From the NCBI GenBank assembly GCA_963693315.1, contig OY856187.1:385935461-385999460 (forward strand): a stretch of 64,000 bases of DNA, given 5' to 3'. Shown here piece by piece: positions 22,981 through 33,145 of this stretch. The DNA comes from Diogma glabrata. Taxonomy: Eukaryota; Arthropoda; Insecta; Diptera; Cylindrotomidae. Below the pieces are notes generated by a model. The model was not told where the DNA came from. It worked only from the letters and a program-made list of their open reading frames with translations, and made no database searches. Position 1 is the stretch's first letter; every line of letters begins with the position of its first letter. A program made the position numbers and the translations under genes.

Positions 22981-24483
22981 ATGAAAAAAAACTATATACA
23001 ATTTATTTATAACTCACTCTATGCCTGGATCTTCGCCTGTGATGACTTCTCCTCCAAATTGAATTCCTTTCTTTCTGCGATTCAAGCAGGTTTTCGACAA
23101 AATCGTGGTTGTAACGAACAAATGCTCGGTTTTTCAACATATGTCGAGTCAGGTTTTCAAAAACATCTGAAAACTTGTATAGCACAAGTTGATCTTACAT
23201 CAGCATATGACACAGTTAGTCGTCATGGATTGTTGTTGAAATTTGCGTCAATTATTCCTTGTCTCAAACTGATAAATCTTTTAAATGATATGCTTTCTAA
23301 TAGAAAATTTCAGGTTTTCATGCAAGAAACTAAAAGCAAATGGAAAACTTTAAGCAATGGTTTGGCTCAAGGTTCAGTACTTGCTCCAATTCTTTTCAAC
23401 TTATACATGTATGACATGCCAAAAACCACTTCCCAGAAATTTCAGTATGCTGATGATATTACTTTAGCTTATCAATGTAAAGATCTTCAACTTGGTGAAA
23501 AAGTTATAGAAAAAGATTTACATAAAATGTGGAATTATTTTAAAAAATGGGGTCTTAAACCGAATTCCAGTAAAACTGAAGTCAGTGCTTTTCACTTAAA
23601 CAATCAAATGGCAAAATCTGAGCTATGTGTTAAAGTTGAAAATGTTGTTCTTTTACATAACCATAATCCAAAAATTCTAGGTGTAATTTTTGATCGTTCT
23701 TGGACTTTTAAAAATCACTTAGAAGCAATAGCCAAAAAAGTTAGTGCAAGAAATAATTTGTTACAACAAATTGCTGGTACAACTTGGGGATCAAACGCAA
23801 ATGTTTTAAGGACTGCTGCTTTAGGATTAGTATATTCTACAGCTGAATATTGTTCTTCAATCTGGATGAACAGTGCTCATACACCAAAAATCAATATTCA
23901 ACTGAATCGTGCAATGAGATTAATTTCTGGTGCTATAAAATCAACACCTTTGAATTGGTTACCTGTTTTATCAAATATACCACCACCAGACATTCGTCGT
24001 AAAGAAATGTTATTCAATACCATTCAAAGAAGTTCAGAAGTTAACAATTCTTTATTGTTTGATTTATTTTTGGAAGCTCCTGATCAAAGTTTATGTAGAA
24101 CACCACCGTATATCACTGCTAAACAACTTATTTCACAAAATTTTAACTCTGAACAATTCTGGCTGATGTCTTGGAACAACAACCTTCCATTAAATGGTAC
24201 ATTTGTTCAAAACCCTAATGTGAAATTAAATGGTTTTGAACTAAAAAGAAATGATTGGGTGAAATTAAATCGTATTAGAACAGGCTATGGTAGATCAAAC
24301 TATACATTACATAAATGGGATCTGGTGGATTATCCATCATGTGAATGTGGTAAGGAATTTCAGACAGTCAATCACATATCTCAAGAATGTAACTTAACTA
24401 AATTCAATGGATGTTTTGAAGAGGCTTTTTGTTTATCTGATCAATTTATTGATTGGTTACATGGACTGAAAAATAAAATTTAA
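22981..24483 (+). CDS. LINE reverse transcriptase, open 500-codon frame (5'-truncated)
   Basis: The frame abuts the Tc3 right end, so its apparent start is only the first ATG after the junction. RT motifs are in order: QAGFRQNRGCNEQ near 23085, AQVDLTSAYDTVSRHG (first aspartate) near 23185-23230, LAQGSVLAPILFNLYMYDMP near 23360-23420, FQYADDITLAY (catalytic box) near 23440-23472, GLKPNSSKTE near 23550 and LGVIFD near 23680. The C-terminal part has a C-x-C...H...C region (PSCECGKEFQTVNHISQEC, near 24330-24390). Endonuclease and ORF1 are missing. It is the longest undisturbed frame in the window. The sequence is of I/Jockey/CR1 type; clade not fixed. Confidence 0.85.
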   Translation: MKKNYIQFIYNSLYAWIFACDDFSSKLNSFLSAIQAGFRQNRGCNEQMLGFSTYVESGFQKHLKTCIAQVDLTSAYDTVSRHGLLLKFASIIPCLKLINLLNDMLSNRKFQVFMQETKSKWKTLSNGLAQGSVLAPILFNLYMYDMPKTTSQKFQYADDITLAYQCKDLQLGEKVIEKDLHKMWNYFKKWGLKPNSSKTEVSAFHLNNQMAKSELCVKVENVVLLHNHNPKILGVIFDRSWTFKNHLEAIAKKVSARNNLLQQIAGTTWGSNANVLRTAALGLVYSTAEYCSSIWMNSAHTPKINIQLNRAMRLISGAIKSTPLNWLPVLSNIPPPDIRRKEMLFNTIQRSSEVNNSLLFDLFLEAPDQSLCRTPPYITAKQLISQNFNSEQFWLMSWNNNLPLNGTFVQNPNVKLNGFELKRNDWVKLNRIRTGYGRSNYTLHKWDLVDYPSCECGKEFQTVNHISQECNLTKFNGCFEEAFCLSDQFIDWLHGLKNKI

Positions 24484-24530
24484 TGTATTTTGATGTTGAA
24501 TAAACCGTACGATTAAAAAAAATCACTAAT
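24484..24530 (+). terminator. 3' UTR and poly(A) end of the 22.98-24.48 kb LINE
   Basis: An AATAAA signal (about 24499-24504) is followed by an A-run near 24515-24523 where the element appears to end. Confidence 0.6.
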
Positions 24531-26330
24531 CAACAAAAATGCTCCTTGACCCAAACAGTTTCATTAATAATAATCTCCCGACAATTCTCCAATACTTTTT
24601 GTACTATACTTTCACACAATCAATAGTTGTCTTTGATATTTCCAACCAATCAAAAATGCTCCTTGGCCTAAAGAAAAGCGTAATCTTTCACCAATCCAAA
24701 ATGAAAATAGAAGAAAAGTAAACGATCTAAAACCATTTTATAATTTCTTCACAATCTTTTTTTTATTACAATTTTTTTCACTGTTTAGATTTTTACAAAA
24801 CAAATAATTAATATGTATTTTATCATCAAGCATATTCTTTGAGTTTTAGTAGACAAAATTAAACAAATGTGTTCTGTGCTTTTTGACAGTCAAAATTTTT
24901 GAGTTTTTAGTTTTTCAAAGACTAAACATGGAACCATCATCACGAAAAAAATGTAAAAAGAAGAGTTACCAGAGTTGAAGTTATTTTAATTGTCCTTTCG
25001 TTGTGTTTCGTTGTGTTTATGAGTTATTTTGGGAAATTTATCGTCGTTGAGTTTACTTGGAGATTCGATTTTAATTACACGTATGGGCGACATAACACAT
25101 TTACAAACACGGTGATTTGATTGTTTATTAGTTTCCTTAGGTGTTTGCAATTAATGTGTTTGAAATGTAAAACATATATTAGGTAGTAAAGTTGAGCAAA
25201 AATTAACTTTTAAGTTAATTAATTATTTAATTATTTAATTAATTAACTTCTAAAAATTTTAAAAAGTAGAATAGATTCTTTTTGAACCAATAACATAGTT
25301 ATAGGACACATTTATAAGTAATCAGTATCACAATTTATAATTTAAAATTATATGGATAACCTGGTTAAAATGGTTTCTAAGTGATTTATCCTTGAAAACA
25401 TTGTGATAGTTTGTTTAAGTTTTTGCGGACTGCCCCCACCCCCCTAGCTACGCTTCTGTATAAATGGTCAGCAAACATATTAGTGCAGTAACTAAACGTT
25501 TTTGGGTCTGAATTCTTCGAACCTTGACCGATTAACTTGAAATTTGCTGAATAATTAAGGGACGACTCAAAAATTAAAGGTGACAGCGATGGTTTGCGCT
25601 TTTACCCTGGGGGCAAAATTCCCGGGGGTGGAATTTTTTTTCACTCAAAATAACCCCGAAAATAGATAAAGAGACATATTTTAAGTGAAAATATTCTAAA
25701 ACAATTTTTTTATAGATCGATATTTTTCGAGTTATTCGCAAATGAAAACTTGCATTTTTCGTTCAAATAAGCATGTTTTTTGACGGTTTTTCACACATAA
25801 CTGAAAAACTAACCATTCTATCAAAAAAGTTGAAATTGACAAAAATCAAGCTTAAACCGAAAAAGAGATTAGTTTTGTAGGAGTTTTGTAAGTCTAAAAC
25901 GAAGCCAGTTATAGCTCATTGAAGAGAATTATATTTTTTTAATAGCTTGGTTCGAAGTATTCAACGTTAAAAAATGGAAAGCGTTGTATTTTTCGGAGAA
26001 ATCTTCTAAAATATTTTTATGGTGCTGAGCAATACCTTTCAGTTCAGCTTTGAAAAATTTAAAACGATTCGAACAAGACACTGAAAAGAATGTTTCGAAT
26101 TGATCCAAAACACGTAAAATAAGAAGTGGAGTTTTTATCTGAGAAACTTCCAACCGTACCTTTGAATTGAAAAATTACAATGCCTACCTTTTTTGCACTA
26201 TCTTCAATTTAGGAGCATAGGGCGTCTACTAGACTGGACCTCCTTACTCTGTCGGGAACAAACGCCTTTAGTTATCCTGATGTATTGCCATTATGTTTCG
26301 CTTCAGCTAGTAGAGTTTTATTCCACGTCA
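24531..26330. other. Gene-free stretch with an inverted repeat and an unclassified repeat
   Basis: A palindrome AAGTTAATTAATTA / TAATTAATTAACTT lies at about 25215-25252. The block 25500-25960 (AGGTGACAGCGATGG, GGGGGCAAAATTCCCGGGGG) looks like noncoding sequence of an insect repeat, but I cannot name the family. No gene is supported; the minus-strand frame at 25929-26153 has no family marks. Confidence 0.4.
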
Positions 26331-26332
26331 TG

Positions 26333-27360
26333 AGTGAAGTGAATAAAAACTAGAATAATCTTAAAGTATAAACTGTTTAGCATTAGCACATTCTTTATTT
26401 CGAGTGAATAAGAATGTACTAATTTTTTTTAGCATCTGCTAGAAAATTGTAGAATATACTGAAAATTATAAATGTCAAATTAAAACAAAACTAGACTAAA
26501 CAAAACTAAAATTAAAATGTAAAATTAAAACTTCCAACTTTAATAAAAGTAATTCCAGAAATTTTGTTAATGTTATCAAAAAATTTCCTATAGTTTTAAG
26601 CAAGTCGAAACTACCAGGAATCAAAGACAAAAAAAATGCCGTGTCCTACATCAGAACAAATAAAAAAAAAATTAACAATATAAAAACTGATGTAAAAAAA
26701 ACAGATCTCACTCAAACTGGGAATCGGAGGATTGAGTTGAAGGATTGGGAGCACGACATTTTTTCCATACAATCCAGTACTCCAACCACAAATGGAATTT
26801 TATGTTTTCTTTGCCATATTTCTTGGCATTTCCAAATGTCAGCCTCAGGTTTTGAAAACACAATAAATTCGTGAGCAACTGACACAATTTTTTTCCAAAA
26901 CCAAAAAATATATGTGTGTAACATGGTTTTGTTATATTTTAAAACGGTTTCCTATCTAATTAAAATATTATTATAATTCTCCTTACTAGCTTTCGCTCAA
27001 GAACATTTCACACAAAGTTTTAACATTTTCTTCTTTGAAACGATATATGCTTTTATAATCAGCATTTATTTTTGATTTTCGGTCTCTATAAAATTTTTTA
27101 TTTTGCGAATTTTCTGCATTATTAATAAATTCAGCCATTGTTCAAAAATAAGTTGCACAAACACCAACTTGAAAATATTTAGTGCGGCAGTGTCAAAAAT
27201 TAGAATATTCTTGGTTTTATTCACTCGATTTTAAGCATATTTTGGAAAATTTTCAATGGATTAAAGTATATGCTATAACCTAGTTTTTATTCACTGATTT
27301 GTTAGTATATGCTTAAAAACTTGAGTATTTAGTATATTCTAGTTTTTATTCACTTCGCCC
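26333..27360. mobile_element. PIF/Harbinger-type element, internally deleted
   Basis: Inverted ends GTGAAGTGAATAAAAACTAG (left) and CTAGTTTTTATTCACTTCGC (right) bound about 1 kb. Further copies of GAGTGAATAA lie inside both ends. A decayed Harbinger-type transposase lies inside on the minus strand. Confidence 0.6.
26712..27138 (-). pseudogene. PIF/Harbinger (HARBI1-like) transposase remnant
   Basis: Reading starts at an ATG at 27138 with MAEFINNAENSQNKKFYRDR and continues SIYRFKEENVKTLCEMF, which is the usual N-terminal pattern of these nucleases. After a stop and a deletion, a second piece (26924 to 26712) holds WQRKHKIPFVVGVLDC, matching the FPxVxGxxD block with the first catalytic aspartate. 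The later catalytic residues are lost. The protein cuts and joins transposon ends at 3-bp TWA targets. Confidence 0.55.
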
Positions 27361-27889
27361 ATTGGCAGTCATTCAACTTTTCTTTAACCTTCTAGATTCC
27401 ACATAGAGAGTGTCATATGTCCAGACATATGAAAAAGCATACGACCGCTAGAAACGATATTAAATCGTTTTTTATTTTGTTTTCACGTCTCCGTTTAGCA
27501 TATATAGTCGTTTGACACCAAAATTTTTCAAAAATTCCGAGATGACGCACATTGCAATAGGTAGATTTTTATATGAAATCTACCTAAAATCAAGGTGTTG
27601 TTACATTCTAATCACTGGTCAGTGGTCAAATCTATAACATGCACCGAACTTGGAATAAGGTTAACTCGACGGGTGAACAAAATGCAAAATACTGTTAAAA
27701 ACAAAAAAATTAAGTTTTGTTTATTCTTGTTTTTCCTATTCTTATAATTTTCATTACATAAATGTTATTTAATACCTTTAAAATAAACTCAAAATTATAA
27801 ACAAAATACTTAAACTATTTTCTTTAAAAACATCATCCATAATTATCACGCTAACTTTTATTATCGGCATTCGAGCTATCGTCTAAATT
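27361..27889. other. Gene-free stretch with a small palindrome
   Basis: AGGTAGATTTTTATATGAAA and its pairing AATCTACCT lie at about 27562-27589. Nothing else is recognised. Confidence 0.4.
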
Positions 27890-28104
27890 AGCGCGTTAAT
27901 CACTTATTACGCTAAAATTATCGGGTTAAAATTATGCCGCTAAAATTATGCCGCTAAAATTATAGCGCTAAAATTATGGCCATAAAATTATCGCGCTAAC
28001 ATATAAATGCGATAAATTGTGGCTACACTTGCGTTTATTTTCAATTATCGCGTTAATTATTGCGATAACACGCAGGTGTGGCCCTAGCATTAGAGAAATA
28101 AAAA

Positions 28105-28427
28105 TGAATCGAAATGAATTTGCATTTAATTTGCATTTACCTTGCATTTCATAAGCATTTTTGTTGGATTTTATCGCAAATAAAGTGCGAAACAAATGCA
28201 AATAAAATGCAAATGAAATGCAAATTTCTTTGTAATTTCTAATCGCATTATTTGCCTTTCATTTGCAATTTTATCTGCATATTATTTGCATTTTATTTGC
28301 ATATTATTTGCATTTTATTTGTACTTTATTTGCACTTTATTTGTACTTTATTTGCACTTTATTTGTATTTTAATTGCATATGATTAACATTTTGATTGCG
28401 TTTTATTAGTGCAAATAAAGTGCTAAT
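28105..28427. repeat. ATTTGCAT/TGCAAATAAA short-repeat array, left part
   Basis: Degenerate 10-11-mers such as TTTGCATTTTA and GCAAATAAAATG recur in both orientations. The array breaks exactly where family H copy 2 begins, and the same array type resumes at about 38590. Confidence 0.75.
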
Positions 28428-28441
28428 TGTAATGAAGCGCT

Positions 28442-28465
28442 TTCTCATTGGCGAACCAATGAGAA
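28442..28465 (-). repeat. Terminal hairpin of family H copy 2
   Basis: TTCTCATTGG (28442-28451) and CCAATGAGAA (28456-28465) form a perfect 10-bp stem with a 4-base loop. Confidence 0.8.
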
Positions 28466-28988
28466 TGACATAGCAGGAAGCGTACCTAGCGAGATTGATT
28501 TTCTTGCCCCAAGCTAGCTGCAGCCCATGGGAACGATAGAGAAACCCTGCTACTTCAGCACAAATACAGAAATGTACGCTACTAACGAAAACATATCAGA
28601 AATGGAAACAAATACAAGTGTGAAAAATGAAACTCTGGCGACCCCTTTTGCGAAAGACCCACGATCAGCACGTCCAACCCCCACAATCACTCTCAGACGC
28701 CCACACACTCACACTTCACATATATTAACATTCACCCACACATTCGACGACTACCACGCCCCCATTCAATCACTGGCATGTCTGTTCACACACATTCACA
28801 CCCCTAAATCATAAGAATAATGAAAAAAAGAAAAAAAAATTCAAATCGACTCACCCATGGTTATATCCTCCTAGCCTCCAAAATCCTGTTTAGATCAGCC
28901 CTCCATCCGCACGGTGGTCACGTTGGAAATCTCTCGAAAATAATTTGTATATCACGAACGTTGGTCAAAGTTGCACATACAAATGTTG

Positions 28989-29400
28989 TACCAAACTGTT
29001 AGATAGAAACGTTCAATAAACTTGCAATCGTTGGATAATTTTGTTGAATCAAAATGCTGAGTAGAAACGTAATATAGACTTGTAATCGCTGTATGATTTG
29101 GTTGAATCAAAATGATAAGTAGAAACGTTATATAAACTTGTATTATTTTGTTGCATCAAAAATGATAAGTAGAAACGTTATATAGACTTGTAATCGCTGT
29201 ATGATTTGGTTGAATCAAAATGATAAGTAGAAACGTTATATAAACTTGTATTATTTTGTTGCATCAAAAATGATAAGTAAAAACGGTATATAAAATTGTA
29301 TAATTTTGTTGAATCAAAAATGATAAATAGAGACGTTATATAAATTTGCAATCGATGGATAGTTTTGTTGAATCAAAAATGATAAGTAGAAACGTTGTAT
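28989..29400. repeat. About 58-66-bp tandem repeat, roughly seven units
   Basis: Each unit has AAGTAGAAACGTTATATA, then ACTTGTA and TTTTGTTGAATCAAAA. Units alternate long and short, giving a higher-order period of about 120 bp (29100-29280). It lies inside family H copy 2, upstream of its ATG/donor. Confidence 0.8.
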
Positions 29401-29469
29401 CTGGTTGCGAACATAAGCGCCGAATCTATGTATAATCACAGGTAAGGATGGTAACAATTATAGCAATTA

Positions 29470-29940
29470 CAGCCGAACACGTTGACATGTAGTGGTGGCA
29501 GGTTGCGTTGCAATCAACAAAAAATGTAATAAATTATACCAATACTAGTCCAATCACTTGTTGAAATCGAACGGTAATAATTCGTATCAATGATTGTGGA
29601 GCAATACGTTATAATGTAAGTGGTGCCGTATGCGATGAAATCCAAAAAAAAGCAATAAACGATACCAATACCAGTTAAATTATTCGTAGAAGCAGAACTG
29701 TAACAATTTTGCATCAATGATGGTGAAGCAATACGGTAAAAGGCAGTTGTTGACGTATGCGTTGAAATTCAAAAAAAAAATGGTAATAAATTGTACCAAT
29801 ACCAGGTAAATTATTCGTAGATGTAGAACTGTAATAATTTTCTATCAACGATGGTGAAGCAATACGGTAAAAGGTAATGGTTGACGTATGCGTTGAAATC
29901 CAGAAGATGCAATGAATTGTACCACTGCTAGTTAAATGAA
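29470..29940. repeat. About 120-bp tandem repeat, roughly four units
   Basis: Units share GGTGAAGCAATACGGTAAAA, GTATGCGTTGAAAT and GTACCAATACCAGTTAAAT blocks. It lies inside family H copy 2 next to the shorter repeat. The translated frame at 29514-29717 is a by-product of this repeat. Confidence 0.8.
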
Positions 29941-32900
29941 TTGTTGGACAAAATTGAAAATATGTAAAATATGCGGCCGTAATAGCAAAAATTATGTATA
30001 ACCGTTGCGCTATTAAGTTCCGTAATTTATCAAATTAATACTTGGATTCCTTATCCTTCAATCCTATCCTTCCCGCAAATTTCACACCAAATGTTGAGCC
30101 CGGCAACATTGGAATGGAAAATGAACAAGCACCAAAATTGTTTCACTCCACACAAACACCATCAACCAACAATAATTTTTTTGGTATATAATAATGAAAT
30201 TGCTTTATTCAAATTGCATAGTAACAATGAATTTAATTAGAAATATATATAAACAGTACCTGTTATTTAATTTCATTAAACTTTAAATTAACTTTTTGCA
30301 CATTCAACCAAAAAAATATGAATACGCATAATAAAATTCCTAAACACATCAGATATTAATTAAGAACTACGTATAGCACCGTAATATTAACATTTTAAGC
30401 TTAATTTAATTTAAATATTTGAGAAACCAGAATTGGACGGACTAAAACTAATTTTATACATACACTCACGATATTTTCTATTTTAAAATCCAATTATTTT
30501 TAATGTACAACATGGACCGAGTGAAAGAGTACTAGCCGCGCGAGTACTACATAGGTGAATCGTAAAATTGAACTAAGAGACAGTATGACCGACAAGGTCA
30601 TAATTTTTTTGTTGTTTTTACGGCACAAAACATATAAGTAATTTTTTCTTTGTTTTAAATTTGGTTTTAAACAACACAAAACATATAAACCTTTTTTTTA
30701 AATTGAACTACGACGATTGTATTGATTAAGAGAATTGAACTAATTGAACTCGATTTTGTAATTCACGAGAATGATTCACAAGACATAAGAGACAAAATCA
30801 ATTTACAGTGGCTTATTATATAGCCAAACTTTTAGTCTCGTAATAACTCGAATACAGTGTTTAGATGTGAGATAATTAATTTACATCAGATTTTCAAATT
30901 GTTGGGAACTTTTTATAGTTACACGAAACCGTTTGCTATTTGATATTATTGCAAAAAAAATAAGGTTGCGACACAAGATATTTCCGACACATCAATAACA
31001 TTTACCATTGAATTTAAAATGAATCAAATGCAAGTTCGGTCGATGTTATGATGTTTAGGCATTACGAAAATACAATCTACTATATCAGCACCGTGAAGTT
31101 CAGTTCAATAACGGAAGGATTGTTTAAAGCAAAATACTCATACAAAGACAAATCAAATGTTTAACAAAGCAAAAATAGTAATTCTTTGCATGTTGACGAT
31201 TGGAAGAAAACATACGCACAGCTGTTATGAGGTTTGAAAACTTCGTTGTTTCATTACGGTTGGTGTTTAGAAAATTAAAATTCAAGTAGTATATTGAAAA
31301 TACTCGAATGGAAACGTAGCGCGCGTCAATTTTAGGGTGTTGTAGGATTAAATTTTAATGTTTATAAGGATGATATTTAAAGAAAATTATTAATTAATTC
31401 AATTTAACCAGTATTATATTATATTAATTAATAAATAAAATCAGTGTAATTGGCTCAATTCTTTTTCACATATGTCTCTCCAGCTATTGAAAATTTAGTT
31501 AGATTTTAAGAAAAATAAGAAAACTATGGGTTAAGGGAACTATACGAATATGACTAATGAGGATGAATGGATGAGAAACTATTATGAGCGGAACAGATGA
31601 AAAAATGAAATCTAATAAATCTGAGACTATAATACACTGGGTTTACGCATTCTTCCAGGCTATCCATTACATAATACATTACAAATATATTTGAGCAATT
31701 TCACACAAGTTCAGCAAATTTTTGGGAAATTTTGACTTGACCCCTTTTAATTTGGATTATTTTTTGTTTATAGATAGTCTTTCATAAATAAAAAATACAA
31801 GTTCTCTTAGAATTTTTTTTTTCGATCAGGGATCTTCACAGGGTGCCCCTCAATTTTTTGTTATTTTGTGATGTGAGTGCATTTTGACGAGCGATTGTAG
31901 AAAAACTACTCAATCGATTTTCATAAATGATGATATAGGTATTAAAACAAAGTTTTTAAAAATGTACACTGTTAATTTTTTGAAATAATTTTTAACGGTG
32001 TAACATGGCGCTACATTTTTTTTTTTGAACTAAATTGAAGCTTATTTGATATCTAACTACTTGGGAAAATTTAGGACTACCGATATTTTTTGTTTAAAAG
32101 ATCAAATTCGTTGTGCATATGACTGTCGGGAATCAGTTTTTTTTGTTCTGAAGGAAAATTATAAAAATCGCGTTATAAACTAAGAGATTTTTTTTAATGT
32201 TAAATATCAAATATTTTATTATTAAATGATCTTTTTAAAATTGTTACAAAGTAATTTAGTGATCGATGACGTAGTGGGTACAATCCCTGATTTAGACATG
32301 CACTATTTTCCCATACGTATCAAAATGGCATTCGCGCAGGTTTCCATAGGCGTATTTTTGTTTTGTTCATTCTGTCCTGTACACTTGGTCTTAATTCATG
32401 GCTTAATAAATGATAGTTTTGACCACACAGGTTTATTACCTGAAAGATAGTTGGGTAATATGATCATTATTTGTTATCTTACAACGGTTGTGTAATATTT
32501 TTTTTTTGTTATTATGTGACTTTCTTGTTCCGAATTGTACTCATAATTCCGCTACATCTCTGTAGAATTCTAATATTTCCCAAGGGAGTCTATTACTCTA
32601 ATTCATTAGGTTACCTCACTGTAATATGCTTTGTTCACTTGTTGATCGCAAATCATGGTTAAACAGTTGTACATAGCATTCCTAGGTATTACACTGATTT
32701 GGAGTTATACTGATTACTCACTCGTATCACATTTGCATTTGGTTGAGCCTTTTCCTTCCCTAAACTCAAACCATAATCGTCAACTGCTATAATTTATTTT
32801 CGTTTCATTTAGTTGTTTGGATAATTTATATGAAGTTTACAGACAATATTTGTTATAAAATGTTGGTTGTACCCTCCGATTTGTTTGAAAGATCTTATTA

Positions 32901-33137
32901 GTGGAGACACTAATAATTCTCATTATCGTCGGTATTCGTAGTTCCTCTTTCCACAGGTAGTGTTCCGGCAATCGCTTTGTAGACATTGTATTTGACGATA
33001 ATTGTCTTCCCATTATCATACACGGTATTGGTAAAGATTTTTTGTGTTTACGCAGATTTACCGAAAGAAAATAAGTAGTAAACAAACTGCATTGTCATGC
33101 ATTGTCGGTATTTGCGATTTAAAACCGTTGGCTTGCC

Positions 33138-33145
33138 TATAAATA
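33138..33145 (+). promoter_or_regulatory. TATA box of family H copy 3
   Basis: TATAAATA in the context TTGCCTATAAATACTGC, as in copy 1. Confidence 0.6.

Larger units (their letters stand above)
18877..28089. mobile_element. 9.2-kb unit with inverted termini and TTA target duplication
   Basis: The left end reads TGCTGGGGCCACACCTGCG (from 18877). The right end is its near-perfect reverse complement, ending CAGGTGTGGCCCTAGCA at 28089. Both outer flanks are TTA (18874-18876 and 28090-28092), the duplication typical of PIF/Harbinger elements. Subterminal short repeats of GCGCTAAAATTAT type fill 18940-19060 and 27890-28010. No transposase of its own is visible. Most of the interior is later insertions (Tc3-like, LINE, smaller Harbinger-like), so this may be a non-autonomous element grown by nesting. 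Confidence 0.6.
28428..31671 (-). mobile_element. Family H element, copy 2 (complete, 3,244 bp)
   Basis: On the plus strand it begins TGTAATGAAGCGC and ends TATCCATTACA. It is flanked by the direct repeat TAAT (28424-28427 and 31672-31675). In its own orientation the 3' end carries the hairpin (28442-28465) and the blocks GCGCTTCATTACA, CTCGCTAGGTACGC and GGTCGCCAGAG. The GT-rich tract is at 28620-28800 (CA-rich on plus), and ATGG/GTGAGT is at 28858-28849. Two tandem-repeat blocks lie upstream. Here donor, GT tract and 3' end are contiguous in about 430 bp. No protein gene is visible. Confidence 0.7.

Noticed and set aside
28500..28814. 95-codon plus-strand frame rich in His/Thr
   Set aside because: It is read on the antisense of the GT-rich tract of family H copy 2.
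30094..30120. Possible LTR border and primer-binding site (TGTTGAGCCCGG; TTTGGTGTGAAATT on the minus strand)
   Set aside because: It lies inside family H copy 2, whose true borders with TAAT duplications are at 28428 and 31671. No partner LTR was seen.
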